A program made the translations under genes and the position numbers. A stretch of 64,000 nucleotides of DNA from Clostridium tunisiense TJ (GTDB taxonomy: Bacteria > Bacillota > Clostridia > Clostridiales > Clostridiaceae): NCBI RefSeq assembly GCF_000300195.1, contig NZ_AMQH01000014.1, positions 1 through 64,000 on the forward strand, in the 5' to 3' direction. Shown here piece by piece: positions 16,647 through 29,128 of the stretch. The notes beneath the pieces were generated by a model. It made no database searches, was not told where the DNA came from, and saw nothing but the letters and a program-made list of their open reading frames with translations. The stretch's first letter is position 1, and each line of letters starts with the position of its first letter.

Positions 16647-18935
16647 TTATTCTAACAATTTAGTTAGCGAATTACTATACATAATGTATTCAAGATGCAA
16701 AGCTCTTGTCAATGCCACATATAATAACCTTTTATCTAAGTCATTATCATTATAATTTTCTTCTTCACATTCATAAATAATTGTCGCATCAAACTCTAAT
16801 CCTTTAGTCATATAACTTGGAATTATAAGTCTTTCCATATTAATATTCTTCTCACTATTATTAACTAAAATCCAAGAATAAGAAGATTTCTTGCTCAAAA
16901 CTTTGTATAATTCCTTACATTGAGAATAGTTTTTGCAAATAACTGCTACAGAGTGTTTTTTCTTCTCATGAACTTCTTGAATAATTGAATCAATTATAGA
17001 AACTTCATGATCTTTGCTAGGAACCTTTATAATCTTGGGATTATCTCCATGTCTTAATACAGGTATTGCAGGAGTTAAATGGAGTTTTTGCTTTTCAAGC
17101 ACCTTATTTGCCAAATTTATTATCTCAACTGTAGAGCGATAACTTTGAGATAAGGATATATATGTCCCATCTTCCCTAAATACACTTTCAATAAGTTTGT
17201 TCCATGACCCAATGCCCTTATAATTATAAATTCCCTGTCCTAAATCTCCAACTATTGTCATAGAATTATTTTGTGATATTTCATTTAATAAATACATTTG
17301 AAAATAGCTATAGTCTTGAGCCTCGTCCACCACAATATGCATAAATTTATCAACTGTATTCCCTTCAAATTTTAGCTTTAAATAGGTTAATGGAGTAAGA
17401 TCATCACTATCTATCACTTTCTTCTCATGATTATGATTTAACTCTTCCCTCATATATTGGTATAATTTATCTGGTATAATGTCCTTGGCTATGTCTTTAA
17501 AAACATTTTCATCATTAAATAAATCACTATAACTCTTATATAAATCTAAAGACTTCCAATTTGTAAAAAACTCTTTTAAAGCTTTAGTACTATGGCTTTT
17601 TAAAGACTTCTTCTTTTCATCTCTTTCGTCATAAATATTAATTATTATTTCCCGTTTTTTCTCTTCTGAAAAACTATTATTGGATTTTATATCTCTAATT
17701 TTTAAGCCATAATCCTTATCGATTAATTCTTCTAAATCCGAAATTTTATACTTCATTTTGGATTCAAAATACTTTTTAATTTCATCTTTTCTTTTTTTTG
17801 CTGGCAAATGAGCTAAATCCCTTATATAAAGTCTCTTCACTTCCTTGGAAGTAAAAAGTATATACCCTTCAACTTCTATATCCTCTACTTCAGTATCCTT
17901 TGCTTCCAAGTATTTAATATATCTATCTAAAATAGATTTGAAAACTAATGAGCCCTTTACTTTACTAGATGAGGTTATATACTTTATTTTGTTGGAATCT
18001 TCACATTCTATGATTTGCGATAGTTTTTCATCCTTAGTAATTATTTTCCCCTTGACTTTCATAATTTCTACGCAAAGTTCTTCATAAGTATTTTGTTTCA
18101 CATTGTATACTCCTAAATTAGGCAGCACATCGGAAATATAATCCAAAAACAATTTATTTGGTGCAACAACTAATATATTACCATTTTTCTCTTCATTGCT
18201 ATAAGTATAAATTAAATAAGCAAGTCTATGAAGTGCAACAGTAGTTTTTCCAGATCCAGCTGAACCCTGTATTATTATAGGCTTGTTTTTATAAGCTCTA
18301 ATAATCTCATTTTGCTCCTTTTGAATGGTGGCTACAACATCCTTTAACTTTTTACTCATACTTTGCTCTAAGGTAACTTTTAAAAACTCATCTACAAGTC
18401 CATCACCTTCAGCAGAAGTTTTTACAATTAACTCATTAATGCCCTCATCAAACATTTCTGCAATATTTCCATCTTTCACAAGAAATTTCCTTTTAAGTGA
18501 AAGTTCTCCCTCGACAATTCCAGCAGGAGAGTTATAGTATGATTGTCCAAAAGTTCCACTATAGTATAAATTTGCAAGAGGCGCTCTCCAATCAATTACT
18601 ACTTCTTCACTTTGTTCCTCATCATTTAGTCCAAACTTTCCTATATAGAAGCTTTCCGCTTCTCTACGCTTTTCCCTAAAATCTATTCTAGCAAAGTATG
18701 GTTGTTCCTTAGCCTCCTTATATTTGTGAAGGTTTTTTGTCACAAACTCAAAAACTTTTTGTGCTAGAAGTAAATCATCACTATAGGTTCCCCCAGATGA
18801 TTTCTTCAATGAAGATATTTTTTCCTCATAGTGGTTAAACTTATTTTCTAACTTTATAAATTCTTCATCTATCCATTCTTTGGTTTTTGAAAACTTATAT
18901 CTTTCCTTAATAGTTTCATTTTTTTCAATTGCCAT
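16647..18935 (-). CDS. helD: HelD-like UvrD-superfamily helicase
   Basis: 762 residues with a long coiled-coil N-terminus followed by a split superfamily 1 motor. Walker A is GSAGSGKTTVA, motif II VVDEAQDYS, and later motifs LSQSYRST and LYVALTRA. HelD proteins of Firmicutes bind RNA polymerase and release stalled complexes; this domain layout fits that role better than a DNA-repair UvrD. The insertion between the motor halves is rich in Lys and Glu. It is divergent from the small recoded gene at 19043. Confidence 0.88.
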   Translation of the reverse strand: MAIEKNETIKERYKFSKTKEWIDEEFIKLENKFNHYEEKISSLKKSSGGTYSDDLLLAQKVFEFVTKNLHKYKEAKEQPYFARIDFREKRREAESFYIGKFGLNDEEQSEEVVIDWRAPLANLYYSGTFGQSYYNSPAGIVEGELSLKRKFLVKDGNIAEMFDEGINELIVKTSAEGDGLVDEFLKVTLEQSMSKKLKDVVATIQKEQNEIIRAYKNKPIIIQGSAGSGKTTVALHRLAYLIYTYSNEEKNGNILVVAPNKLFLDYISDVLPNLGVYNVKQNTYEELCVEIMKVKGKIITKDEKLSQIIECEDSNKIKYITSSSKVKGSLVFKSILDRYIKYLEAKDTEVEDIEVEGYILFTSKEVKRLYIRDLAHLPAKKRKDEIKKYFESKMKYKISDLEELIDKDYGLKIRDIKSNNSFSEEKKREIIINIYDERDEKKKSLKSHSTKALKEFFTNWKSLDLYKSYSDLFNDENVFKDIAKDIIPDKLYQYMREELNHNHEKKVIDSDDLTPLTYLKLKFEGNTVDKFMHIVVDEAQDYSYFQMYLLNEISQNNSMTIVGDLGQGIYNYKGIGSWNKLIESVFREDGTYISLSQSYRSTVEIINLANKVLEKQKLHLTPAIPVLRHGDNPKIIKVPSKDHEVSIIDSIIQEVHEKKKHSVAVICKNYSQCKELYKVLSKKSSYSWILVNNSEKNINMERLIIPSYMTKGLEFDATIIYECEEENYNDNDLDKRLLYVALTRALHLEYIMYSNSLTKLLE

Positions 18936-19042
18936 ATAACTTCACCTCACTTAAAATTGGGTATTGTATTTCATTGCAAGAATATTATAATAATATATTA
19001 TAATGATTTAGTCTACATAAAAATAATTTTTAGGAGTAATTT

Positions 19043-19336
19043 ATGATAAAAATTTGCGGTAGTGCTTTGAATTATTTAAGAAAAAACAACTATATAGTAA
19101 TATTAAAAATAATAAATACCAATTTATGTTGAGGTACAACTCCTACTAAAACCCCATGGATTGAGGTTAGGAAATCATTTACTCCCACCGATGATATAGA
19201 TTTGTATGAATATGAAGGTATAAAAATTTACGTAGACACTAAACTTATTGTTTCGGATAATGCAGTAATAAAATTAAAGAAAACCCCTTCCATATTAGGC
19301 AACAAACTATGCTTTGAAGGAATTAGCATAATTTAA
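19043..19336 (+). CDS. Probable small selenoprotein (CC/Se-motif type) with in-frame TGA
   Basis: With an in-frame TGA (19130-19132) read as selenocysteine, this frame gives 97 residues and ends at a TAA (19334-19336). The start has a strong ribosome site (AGGAG, spacing six). The TGA follows a Cys codon, giving Cys-Sec-Gly in place of the Cys-Cys-Gly seen in this small protein type (a HesB-like fold family in clostridia, from memory). The frame after the TGA is clearly protein-like (EYEGIKIYVDTKLI, and a C-terminal CFEGISII) for 65 codons. A weak stem (AACC 19150-19153 with GGTT 19165-19168) lies 21 bases after the TGA. A terminator follows. The alternative is a pseudogene with a single nonsense mutation. 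Function is unknown; a redox role is inferred. Confidence 0.7.
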
Positions 19337-19346
19337 GCCCATAAAT

Positions 19347-19369
19347 AAAGAGAGCTTTTAGCTCTCTTT
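19347..19369. terminator. Bidirectional terminator between the recoded gene and def
   Basis: AAAGAGAGCT (19347-19356) pairs with AGCTCTCTTT (19360-19369) across three Ts. Confidence 0.85.
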
Positions 19370-19844
19370 ATTCTTCTTCTTCTTCTACAAGTTCATACAT
19401 TGAATCTGCTTTAGACATGTAGAGTATTCCATCTAAATGATCAATTTCATGGCAAAAAGCTCTTGCCAATAATCCTTTAGCACTATATCTAATTCCTTCA
19501 CCATTCTCATTTAAACCTTCGACTACAACCCTAGTTGGCCTTACAACTTCACCTTCATATCCTACATAGCTTAAGCAACCCTCATAATCACATTCACTTC
19601 CGCTACTTTCTACTATTTCAGGATTTATTAATATAATTGGTTCACCACCCATTCTTAAGTCGATAAGAATTGCTCTTTTTAATATTCCAATTTGTGGTGC
19701 TGCTAAACCGATTCCGGTACCATCATATAAGGTGTCCTTTAAGTCTTGTATTATATCCAAAACTTCTTCATTAAATTCCTTTATTGGTTCACAAATAGTA
19801 TTCAGTCTATTGTCACCATATTGTAAAATTTCTCTTACTGCCAT
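19368..19844 (-). CDS. def: Peptide deformylase
   Basis: 158 residues from the ATG at 19844, which has an AGGGGG ribosome site; the longer frame from 19919 adds 25 hydrophobic residues without one. It removes the formyl group from nascent proteins. All three motifs are present: GIGLAAPQI, EGCLS and HEIDHLDG (Cys and two His bind the metal, Glu is catalytic). It is stand-alone, not next to fmt or priA as in many bacteria. The C-terminus is an acidic EEEEE tail. Confidence 0.96.
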   Translation of the reverse strand: MAVREILQYGDNRLNTICEPIKEFNEEVLDIIQDLKDTLYDGTGIGLAAPQIGILKRAILIDLRMGGEPIILINPEIVESSGSECDYEGCLSYVGYEGEVVRPTRVVVEGLNENGEGIRYSAKGLLARAFCHEIDHLDGILYMSKADSMYELVEEEEE

Positions 19845-20110
19845 TGTTAGTCCCCCTATTCTATCTGAAATTTCTCCATAAATTATAACCAAAAATATTA
19901 TATATTTATTCTTAAACATTATATTGGGATTTCATAAAAAAAGCTACAAAAAATTACTTGTTTTAAAGTTTCATAGCTTGGGATTTCTATTAGTTGAGTT
20001 TCTTTATTGAAATTGTTCCCTCACTTTGTTAACTCCATTATATAATATTTTTTTATTAAAGAGAACTGGTTTATTTATACTTATTTATATATCCTTAAAA
20101 TACTATTTCC

Positions 20111-20151
20111 AAAATAGGAGAGCGAAGTAAATTACTCCGCTCTCCTATTTT
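20111..20151 (-). terminator. Terminator at the end of the V-ATPase operon
   Basis: AAAATAGGAGAGCG (20111-20124) pairs with CGCTCTCCTATTTT (20138-20151). The hairpin includes the last codons and stop of ntpD. Confidence 0.8.
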
Positions 20152-20785
20152 GCTTTTCCATCATATCTTTAACTTTCATAAGCCTTGTCAATGCACTTCT
20201 TTCATTTTCATCCAGCTTCATTTTTATATATTTAATAGTTTCATTTAGCTGAGGAATGGTCATGTATTCAAGAGCATTAACTCTTCTTCTTGTTTTTTCT
20301 ATTTCATCAGCCATTAGCTGACAAGACTTTTCAACCTCTGCTAATTCTAGAAGCTTTGGTAAAATTGAATATAGATGCTCAATAGAATCATCTAGCTCAG
20401 AAGATGTTGTAGCAAATCCATAGGGATAGATACTACCAGGATCATTTTCTAGCTTTCTAATAAACTTCATAACTGGTACATTAACACTCATAACATTTTT
20501 TTGTTCTACCTGCACAGAAATACTCTCTTTTGGATAAGCTATTGCTTCTTCAAGAAACTCTGGAGATATAGCAGCCGATGCCATGACAAATTCCTTAAAA
20601 GATAATTGAAGCTTGTCTTCAACCTCATTTCTAAGCTTATTATTGTATTTTATGAGTTCTATAAATCTTCTCATAAGCTCATCTTGTTTATCCTTTAATA
20701 GCTTATGGCCTCTTGTTGCAGTTACTAATCTCTTTTTAAGCTTGGTGAGCTCCATTCTAGTAGGATTAACATTAAGCCTAGCCAT
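20132..20785 (-). CDS. ntpD: V-type ATPase subunit D (central rotor stalk)
   Basis: 217 residues, almost entirely helical with an antiparallel coiled-coil pattern. The opening [18 protein letters not shown] and the [10 protein letters not shown] block are typical of V/A-ATPase subunit D. It forms the central shaft that couples catalysis in A3B3 to rotation of the membrane ring. It is the last gene of the ntp operon, two bases after ntpB. Confidence 0.96.
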   Translation of the reverse strand: MARLNVNPTRMELTKLKKRLVTATRGHKLLKDKQDELMRRFIELIKYNNKLRNEVEDKLQLSFKEFVMASAAISPEFLEEAIAYPKESISVQVEQKNVMSVNVPVMKFIRKLENDPGSIYPYGFATTSSELDDSIEHLYSILPKLLELAEVEKSCQLMADEIEKTRRRVNALEYMTIPQLNETIKYIKMKLDENERSALTRLMKVKDMMEKQNRRAE

Positions 20786-20787
20786 TA

Positions 20788-22170
20788 CTACTCATCCCCT
20801 CTTTGAGGTAAATACTTCTCCAAATACTCATCTCTAATTCTCTTTAGCTCTGTTCTAGGTAGTATGGTTAATAGTTCCCAACCTAAATTTATTGTTTCTT
20901 CAATAGTTCTATTAGACGTGAATCCTTGAGATACATATTTCCTTTCAAAGGCTTCTGCAAATTTTGCATATTGTTTATCTGTATCAGAAAGTGCAGATTC
21001 TCCTAGAATTACTGCAAGTTCTTTCGCTTGTTTACCTTGAGCGTATGCAGCAAATAACTGATTCATTGTATCTGCATGATCTTCTCTTGTTTTATTTTTT
21101 CCAATTCCCTTATCTTTTAATCTTGATAGAGAAGGCAATACATCTATAGGTGGCATAATACCTTTTTTGTATAATTCTCTGCTTAGAATTATTTGGCCTT
21201 CTGTGATATAACCTGTAAGGTCTGGGATTGGATGAGTTTTATCATCCTCTGGCATAGTAAGTATTGGAATTTGTGTAATGGAACCTGGTTTATCTTTTAT
21301 TCTTCCAGCTCTTTCATATAACATTGCAAGGTCTGTATACAAGTATCCCGGATAACCTCTTCTGCCTGGAACCTCTTTTCTTGCAGCCGAAACTTCACGT
21401 AGAGCCTCACAATAATTTGTTATGTCTGTCATAATAACAAGCACATGCATACCTTTTTCATATGCTAAGTATTCAGCGGTTGTTAGTGCCATTCTAGGGG
21501 TAGCTATTCTCTCTACAGCAGGGTCATTTGCTAAGTTCATAAACAAAACTGTTCTATCAATAGCTCCTGTTTTAGTAAAATCATCTACGAAGAACTGAGC
21601 TTCTTCAAAGGTAATACCTATTGCAGCAAAAACAACAGCAAATTTTGAATCTGAGCTTAGAACTCTTGATTGCCTTGCAATTTGAGCTGCTAGTTCAGCA
21701 TGTGGAAGTCCTGATCCTGAGAATACTGGAAGTTTTTGACCTCTAACTAGGGTGTTAAGTCCATCTATTGCTGAAATCCCCGTCTGAATAAACTCAGATG
21801 GATAGTTTCTAGCAACAGGATTTATTGGTTCACCACTAATATCCATTCTTTTTTCAGGTATAATTTTAGGTCCACCATCTTTTGGTCTGCCTAGCCCATC
21901 AAATACTCTTCCTAACATATCTTCAGAAACTCCTAATTCAAGAGGTCTTCCTAGAAATGTAGCTTTGCTACCTTTTAAGTTTATACCAGCGGATCCTTCG
22001 AAGAGCTGAACCATTGCTTTATCTTCACTAATTTCTAAAACTCTTCCTCTTCTTTTCTCTCCAGTTTGAAGTTCAATCTCTACCAGTTCATCGTAAGTTA
22101 CATCTTTTACCTTTTCAACAACCATCAATGGTCCTACTACTTCTGATACCGTCCTGTACTCTTTAAACAT
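20788..22170 (-). CDS. ntpB: V-type ATPase subunit B (non-catalytic)
   Basis: 460 residues from the ATG at 22170 (preceded by GAGGTG); an in-frame TTG lies just before it. This is the regulatory nucleotide-site subunit of the A3B3 head. The Walker A loop is degenerate (SGSGLPH), as expected for B subunits, and [15 protein letters not shown] is conserved. It overlaps the end of ntpA by eight bases. Confidence 0.96.
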   Translation of the reverse strand: MFKEYRTVSEVVGPLMVVEKVKDVTYDELVEIELQTGEKRRGRVLEISEDKAMVQLFEGSAGINLKGSKATFLGRPLELGVSEDMLGRVFDGLGRPKDGGPKIIPEKRMDISGEPINPVARNYPSEFIQTGISAIDGLNTLVRGQKLPVFSGSGLPHAELAAQIARQSRVLSSDSKFAVVFAAIGITFEEAQFFVDDFTKTGAIDRTVLFMNLANDPAVERIATPRMALTTAEYLAYEKGMHVLVIMTDITNYCEALREVSAARKEVPGRRGYPGYLYTDLAMLYERAGRIKDKPGSITQIPILTMPEDDKTHPIPDLTGYITEGQIILSRELYKKGIMPPIDVLPSLSRLKDKGIGKNKTREDHADTMNQLFAAYAQGKQAKELAVILGESALSDTDKQYAKFAEAFERKYVSQGFTSNRTIEETINLGWELLTILPRTELKRIRDEYLEKYLPQRGDE

Positions 22171-23935
22171 CAACTACACCTCCCTCTACAATTAATCTTT
22201 GGATTTCTTTATTCAATTCTTCTTCAATTTCATCAATTGTGTCTATTTTACTCTCATCTATATATTTTGACCTTGCTATCTTATCTCTTAAAGGAAGGTC
22301 TAATATTCTCTCTAGATAAACACCGTTATTTAATGCATTAACTCCTAACTTATAGAAATTAAGAACTAATTTCAGCATTTTATATTGCTTACTTAAAGAA
22401 GCATAAGTATCTACTTCGTGGAAGGCATTTTGCTGAAGGTAATCTTCTCTAATAGACTTTGCAGCCTCAAGTTTCAATCTATCTCCCTCTGAAAGAGCAT
22501 CAATACCAACTAGACGAACTATTTCTTCAAGATTCGCTTCTTCTTGTAACAATGCCATAGCTTCAATTCTCAAATCAGTCCAGTCCTTAGCTACATTTTC
22601 ATTCATCCATGTACCTATTTTTTCTAAATAAAGAGAATAAGAATTAAGCCAGTTTATTGCTGGGAAGTGTCTTCTATAAGCTAAATTTGCATCTAGCCCC
22701 CAGAATACCTTAACAATTCTAAGGGTTGCTTGAGTAACCGGTTCCGAAAGGTCTCCTCCTGGTGGGGAAACTGCACCAATAACAGTCAGTGCTCCTTCTC
22801 TTTCATCTTCTCCTAAGCACACCACTTTTCCAGCTCTTTCATAAAAGTCAGCTGCTCTTGACCCCAGATAAGCAGGATATCCCTCATCACCAGGCATTTC
22901 TTCAAGTCTCCCTGACATTTCTCTCAATGCTTCAGCCCATCTTGAAGTAGAGTCTGCCATTATGGCTACAGAGTATCCCATATCTCTAAAATATTCAGCA
23001 ATAGTTATTCCTGTATAAATAGATGCTTCCCTTGCTGCCACGGGCATGTTAGAGGTATTAGCAATAAGTACTGTTCTCTTCATTAAAGACTCTCCAGTTT
23101 TAGGATCTTTTAATTCTGGAAACTCATTAAGTACGTCTGTCATTTCATTACCACGTTCTCCACAACCAACGTATACCACTATTTCTGCATCTCCCCATTT
23201 AGCTAATTGATGCTGAACTACAGTTTTCCCACTTCCGAAAGGCCCAGGAACACAAGCTGTTCCGCCCTTTGTTACTGGAAAAAAGGTATCTATTACTCTT
23301 TGTCCTGTAGTAAGAGGTTCTGCCGGGTTTAACTTTTGCTTATAAGGTCTTCCTTTTCTAACAGGCCATTTTTGCATTAAAGTCAATTCTTTAATTCCAC
23401 TTGCAGTTTCAATTTCACATACTACAGTATCAACAGTAAAATCTCCAGATTTTATAGACTTTACTTTTCCCTCAACACCATAAGGAACCATTATTTTTTG
23501 AGTAATAATTGAAGTTTCTTTTACTGTTCCTATAGTGTGACCACTGTATACCAATTGACCCTCAGTTACTGAAGGCACAAAACTCCATATTCTTTCTCTA
23601 TCTAATGGAAATACGCTCACTCCTTTTGTTAGGAAGTTTCCAGCTTTAGCTCTTATTGCATCTAGTGGTCTTTGTATTCCATCAAACATAGCTTCCATTA
23701 ATCCAGGTCCAAGCTCTACACTTAAAGGTTCTCCGGTTGTTATTACTGGTGCTCCCGGTCCTAATCCAGTAGTTTCTTCATAAACTTGAATAGAAGCCCT
23801 ATCTCCCCTCATTTCAATTATTTCACCAATAAGACCTTTATCTCCAACTTTAACAACGTCATATATATTAGCTTCATCCATGTCTTTAGCTACAACTAAA
23901 GGACCTGAAACTTTTACTATTTTACCAATCTTCAA
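22163..23935 (-). CDS. ntpA: V-type ATPase catalytic subunit A
   Basis: 590 residues. It hydrolyses or makes ATP at the A/B interface. Walker A is GPFGSGKTV, with the V/A-type-specific insertion before it (roughly residues 110-190) and [14 protein letters not shown] after. The initiation codon is a TTG at 23935 with an AGGTAAG-type ribosome site upstream. It lies 17 bases after ntpG. Confidence 0.97.
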   Translation of the reverse strand: MKIGKIVKVSGPLVVAKDMDEANIYDVVKVGDKGLIGEIIEMRGDRASIQVYEETTGLGPGAPVITTGEPLSVELGPGLMEAMFDGIQRPLDAIRAKAGNFLTKGVSVFPLDRERIWSFVPSVTEGQLVYSGHTIGTVKETSIITQKIMVPYGVEGKVKSIKSGDFTVDTVVCEIETASGIKELTLMQKWPVRKGRPYKQKLNPAEPLTTGQRVIDTFFPVTKGGTACVPGPFGSGKTVVQHQLAKWGDAEIVVYVGCGERGNEMTDVLNEFPELKDPKTGESLMKRTVLIANTSNMPVAAREASIYTGITIAEYFRDMGYSVAIMADSTSRWAEALREMSGRLEEMPGDEGYPAYLGSRAADFYERAGKVVCLGEDEREGALTVIGAVSPPGGDLSEPVTQATLRIVKVFWGLDANLAYRRHFPAINWLNSYSLYLEKIGTWMNENVAKDWTDLRIEAMALLQEEANLEEIVRLVGIDALSEGDRLKLEAAKSIREDYLQQNAFHEVDTYASLSKQYKMLKLVLNFYKLGVNALNNGVYLERILDLPLRDKIARSKYIDESKIDTIDEIEEELNKEIQRLIVEGGVVDV

Positions 23936-23952
23936 GTTTCTTACCTGCCTTT

Positions 23953-24261
23953 CTATAAGATATTCACACCTACAGCTTTCTCAACATTATCACTAATTCG
24001 TTTCTTTCCAATATTTAAAGTTCCTTGATTACTCGGTATTAAAATAATTGCAGGAATCATCTTATTGTTATATCTTTGAATTGTTTCTTCTAAATGCTGA
24101 GCTAGTTGTTCAGTGACAAAAATTACTGCATAATTTTCGAAGGCCATTCTATCTATTCTTTTTCTTGCTTCTTCAACATCAATCACAGGATAAACATCTA
24201 TACCAATTGCTTTAAAGGCCAAAATAGAGTCCTTGTCACCAACTACACCTATTTTATGCAT
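23953..24261 (-). CDS. ntpG: V-type ATPase subunit F (NtpG)
   Basis: About 102 residues. The start is taken at the ATG (24261) because homologues begin close to [10 protein letters not shown]; a GTG nine bases upstream is possible. It has a Rossmann-like alpha/beta fold that binds the D subunit at the foot of the rotor. It overlaps ntpC by eight bases. Named G in the Enterococcus Ntp nomenclature. Confidence 0.92.
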   Translation of the reverse strand: MHKIGVVGDKDSILAFKAIGIDVYPVIDVEEARKRIDRMAFENYAVIFVTEQLAQHLEETIQRYNNKMIPAIILIPSNQGTLNIGKKRISDNVEKAVGVNIL

Positions 24262-25255
24262 ATATGTCACGCAACCTTTCTCTAATTATTTCAGTTGGCA
24301 CTTTATTTATTTTTCCAACCATAATAATTCTTACTATTTTAATTTCATTTTCCTTTGCTAAGATAAATGAAATTAATGGTTCAGGTCCAAAGTTAACTCT
24401 CTTTGCATATTTAGCTCTATCAATAATGTTATTATCGAAAAGAACCTCTATAGAGGAAAAGTTTCCTGTGTTATTGTACTCTTCTAAAATTGATGTCAAT
24501 ATCTTTGCATAAGAAGATTTCGAAATATTATTAATAAAGTTTTCTAAAGTATCATTAAGACCATAAATAAATATATTTTTTTCTATTTCCCCACCAGGTA
24601 TTAATATACTCTCAAGGAATTTACCATCTTTATTTTGTTTTTTAACTCTTAACATGGCTTTAATATTTGCAATATCAATAGTTGCTTTAACAAACTCTAT
24701 AATAAACTCTATTTCTGTAGCTAAAGCTCTTTGAAGAATATCACTATACATAAACTTATCTAGTATTATATCTATATTCTGAGGATCTTTGCTTTTGGAA
24801 AAGTCTTCTTCAACCTTATTAATCCCCTCCCTCATCAGGGGACTCAAATCTTTAATTTCACCTGAAAAAATCATATTTTTTAATGTATCAATTGGAATTG
24901 TACCAATTGGAATTAAAAGATTGGTGAAATCTTTATCACCTAACTTGCTTTTCTCTAGAACCTTTATATTATGATAATCATACTTTATACTCATGATATC
25001 TACTATTGATTTGTCAGGAGTTAATTTATACATATTCAGGTATAAATCCTTTAACTCCTGTCTTAACATATCTTCGTAGTTATGAACATCATTAATATCA
25101 GCAATGCTTTCCCCATACTGTGTTTCTTGAAGGATTTTAAGAACATCTTCTGGGGTTTCAGCCTCTAGCAATCTTTCAACTTTTACTTTATCAAGGAGTC
25201 TCTTTTCAATAACTCTTAAGCGAGCTACAGCATGGGTAAAATCCATTCTGTCCAT
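24254..25255 (-). CDS. ntpC: V-type ATPase subunit C/d (rotor-ring adaptor)
   Basis: 333 residues, helical, starting at an ATG with an AGGAGG ribosome site. It is the funnel-shaped protein that joins the central stalk to the membrane K ring. The [11 protein letters not shown] opening is typical. It lies between ntpE and ntpG in the canonical order. Confidence 0.93.
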   Translation of the reverse strand: MDRMDFTHAVARLRVIEKRLLDKVKVERLLEAETPEDVLKILQETQYGESIADINDVHNYEDMLRQELKDLYLNMYKLTPDKSIVDIMSIKYDYHNIKVLEKSKLGDKDFTNLLIPIGTIPIDTLKNMIFSGEIKDLSPLMREGINKVEEDFSKSKDPQNIDIILDKFMYSDILQRALATEIEFIIEFVKATIDIANIKAMLRVKKQNKDGKFLESILIPGGEIEKNIFIYGLNDTLENFINNISKSSYAKILTSILEEYNNTGNFSSIEVLFDNNIIDRAKYAKRVNFGPEPLISFILAKENEIKIVRIIMVGKINKVPTEIIRERLRDIYA

Positions 25256-25269
25256 TTTACGTAACCTCC

Positions 25270-25875
25270 TTAGTTTTCATCAAATAATATTTTATTAACC
25301 CCATATTCAAGTTCATCTCGTAAGGAGGAAATCATCGATTTAAAAGAGTTGTTTATTTCAATTCCACCTTTAGCTAAAATGTATCCACCATTTAAATTTC
25401 TTGTTTCATCGCTAAACTCCATATTTCCTTTTTTGCCAGCACTAACAAGTGCTTTATTTAGCTTTTCTAAAAAATCCTGTGGTAGCTTTGCTTTGTCATC
25501 AAGAGACATTATTATTTTTTCATCTCCATCAATATCTAAAGCTAAAATTGAGGTTTTTACAAATTCTTGAAATGTTTCCAAATTAACTTTACTAAGTCTC
25601 TTTTCAGCTTCCTCAAAAACTTTATCCATAACTTGTTGCTTAGCAAATAGCTTTCTATTTCTAACTTCAAGCTCAGCTTTTGATAACGCTCTATCTATCA
25701 TAGACTTAGCTTCCATATTAGCATTTTCAGTCATTGTAGCTGCCGCTTTTTTTGCAGCTTCAACCCTTTTACTTATTATTTCTACTTCTTTACTTTTAGC
25801 TTCTTTAATTATATTTTCTGCTTTTAATTCCGCATCCTCTATTATTTTAGAAGTTAAGTTCTCTAAATTAGACAT
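25270..25875 (-). CDS. ntpE: V-type ATPase subunit E (peripheral stalk)
   Basis: About 201 residues from the ATG at 25875 (AAGGGTG upstream). The N-terminal half is an Ala/Lys/Glu-rich coiled coil; the C-terminal half is the globular head-binding domain with NGGYILAKGGIEINNSF. It pairs with NtpF to form the stator stalks. Confidence 0.94.
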   Translation of the reverse strand: MSNLENLTSKIIEDAELKAENIIKEAKSKEVEIISKRVEAAKKAAATMTENANMEAKSMIDRALSKAELEVRNRKLFAKQQVMDKVFEEAEKRLSKVNLETFQEFVKTSILALDIDGDEKIIMSLDDKAKLPQDFLEKLNKALVSAGKKGNMEFSDETRNLNGGYILAKGGIEINNSFKSMISSLRDELEYGVNKILFDEN

Positions 25876-25892
25876 GTACTTCACACCCTTAA

Positions 25893-28333
<2,441 letters not shown>

Positions 28334-28347
<14 letters not shown>

Positions 28348-28660
28348 TGAAATTCACTATCCTCTCAATTACTAAATTTACAGCTAAATTGAATTTGTCT
28401 TCTTGAATATTAATTATTTTGTTAATTTGTTCTTCTCCTATTTTTAAGATAGGTTCTGCTTTAATATTACCTTCTAATAAAGCTCTTTCCTTTATAAGTT
28501 TTGTGTCTTCCTCCGCCTTGCTGATAAGTGTACCGTATTGATTTTCCCCTTTAAGCTCAGCGTTCTTAATAATGTTCTTACTATCTTCTATTGCCTTTTC
28601 CAAAATAGCTGAAGCATTACATTCTGCCTCTTTAATTTTATTAATTGCATCCATTGCCAA
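28334..28660 (-). CDS. ntpF: V-type ATPase stalk subunit G/H-like (NtpF)
   Basis: 108 residues with a long helical N-terminal coiled coil. The start is probably the TTG at 28660, placed seven bases after GGTGG; an ATG six bases further in is the alternative. It partners NtpE in the peripheral stalk. It is the first gene of the operon, giving the order ntpF-I-K-E-C-G-A-B-D as in Enterococcus, but without ntpH and ntpJ. Confidence 0.85.
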
Positions 28661-28699
28661 AATATCACCACCTTCGACATAACTTTGTGTTATTAATAA

Positions 28700-28737
28700 A
28701 ATATAGTATATGATACTATATTACATCAAATTGCCAA
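28700..28737 (-). promoter_or_regulatory. Promoter of the V-ATPase operon with overlapping palindrome
   Basis: TTGGCA (28732-28737) and TATCAT (28710-28715) with 16 bp between them. A palindrome with 10-bp arms (28700-28709 and 28713-28722, spacer ATG) covers the -10 box, a position suited to a repressor. Confidence 0.5.
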
Positions 28738-29051
28738 CTTTTAAAAGTGTTAATTGGTATTTTTTCATTAAAATTTATTTTCTAATCCAAATATTTCAAG
28801 TATTCTGAAATATATATTTAATATTTAGTACATATTTTGTTAATAATATATTAATGTTATATTAATATTTATATTATTTATTAATAGTTTATTATTTATT
28901 TATCTATGATAATTCATTATGCTATTAACATATAGTTTTTTATTTCAAAATATCATAAACGCATTTATTAAATGTATATGTTAATAATATCGATAATAAT
29001 TCTTAATACTTTAACGCTTTTCCAATTATAATTGATATTTTTTCCTTAAAT
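28738..29051. other. Very AT-rich spacer
   Basis: Long runs of A/T without a coding frame, repeat or strong hairpin. It separates the V-ATPase promoter from the radical SAM gene terminator. Confidence 0.6.
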
Positions 29052-29088
29052 AGGGAACCAATTAGATATTCTCTAACTTTGGCTCCCT
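29052..29088 (-). terminator. Probable terminator after the radical SAM gene
   Basis: AGGGA-CCAA-TTAGA pairs with TCTAA-TTGG-TCCCT with small bulges, 40-75 bases after the stop codon. The downstream T-tract is weak. Confidence 0.5.
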
Positions 29089-29128
29089 AACATTTTTGAT
29101 TTATATTTAATTAAATTTAATCTAATAG

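Noticed and set aside
19043..19336. Plain pseudogene explanation for the TGA-containing frame
   Set aside because: Not fully excluded, but only one in-frame stop, its location right after a Cys codon, intact ribosome site and terminator favour recoding.
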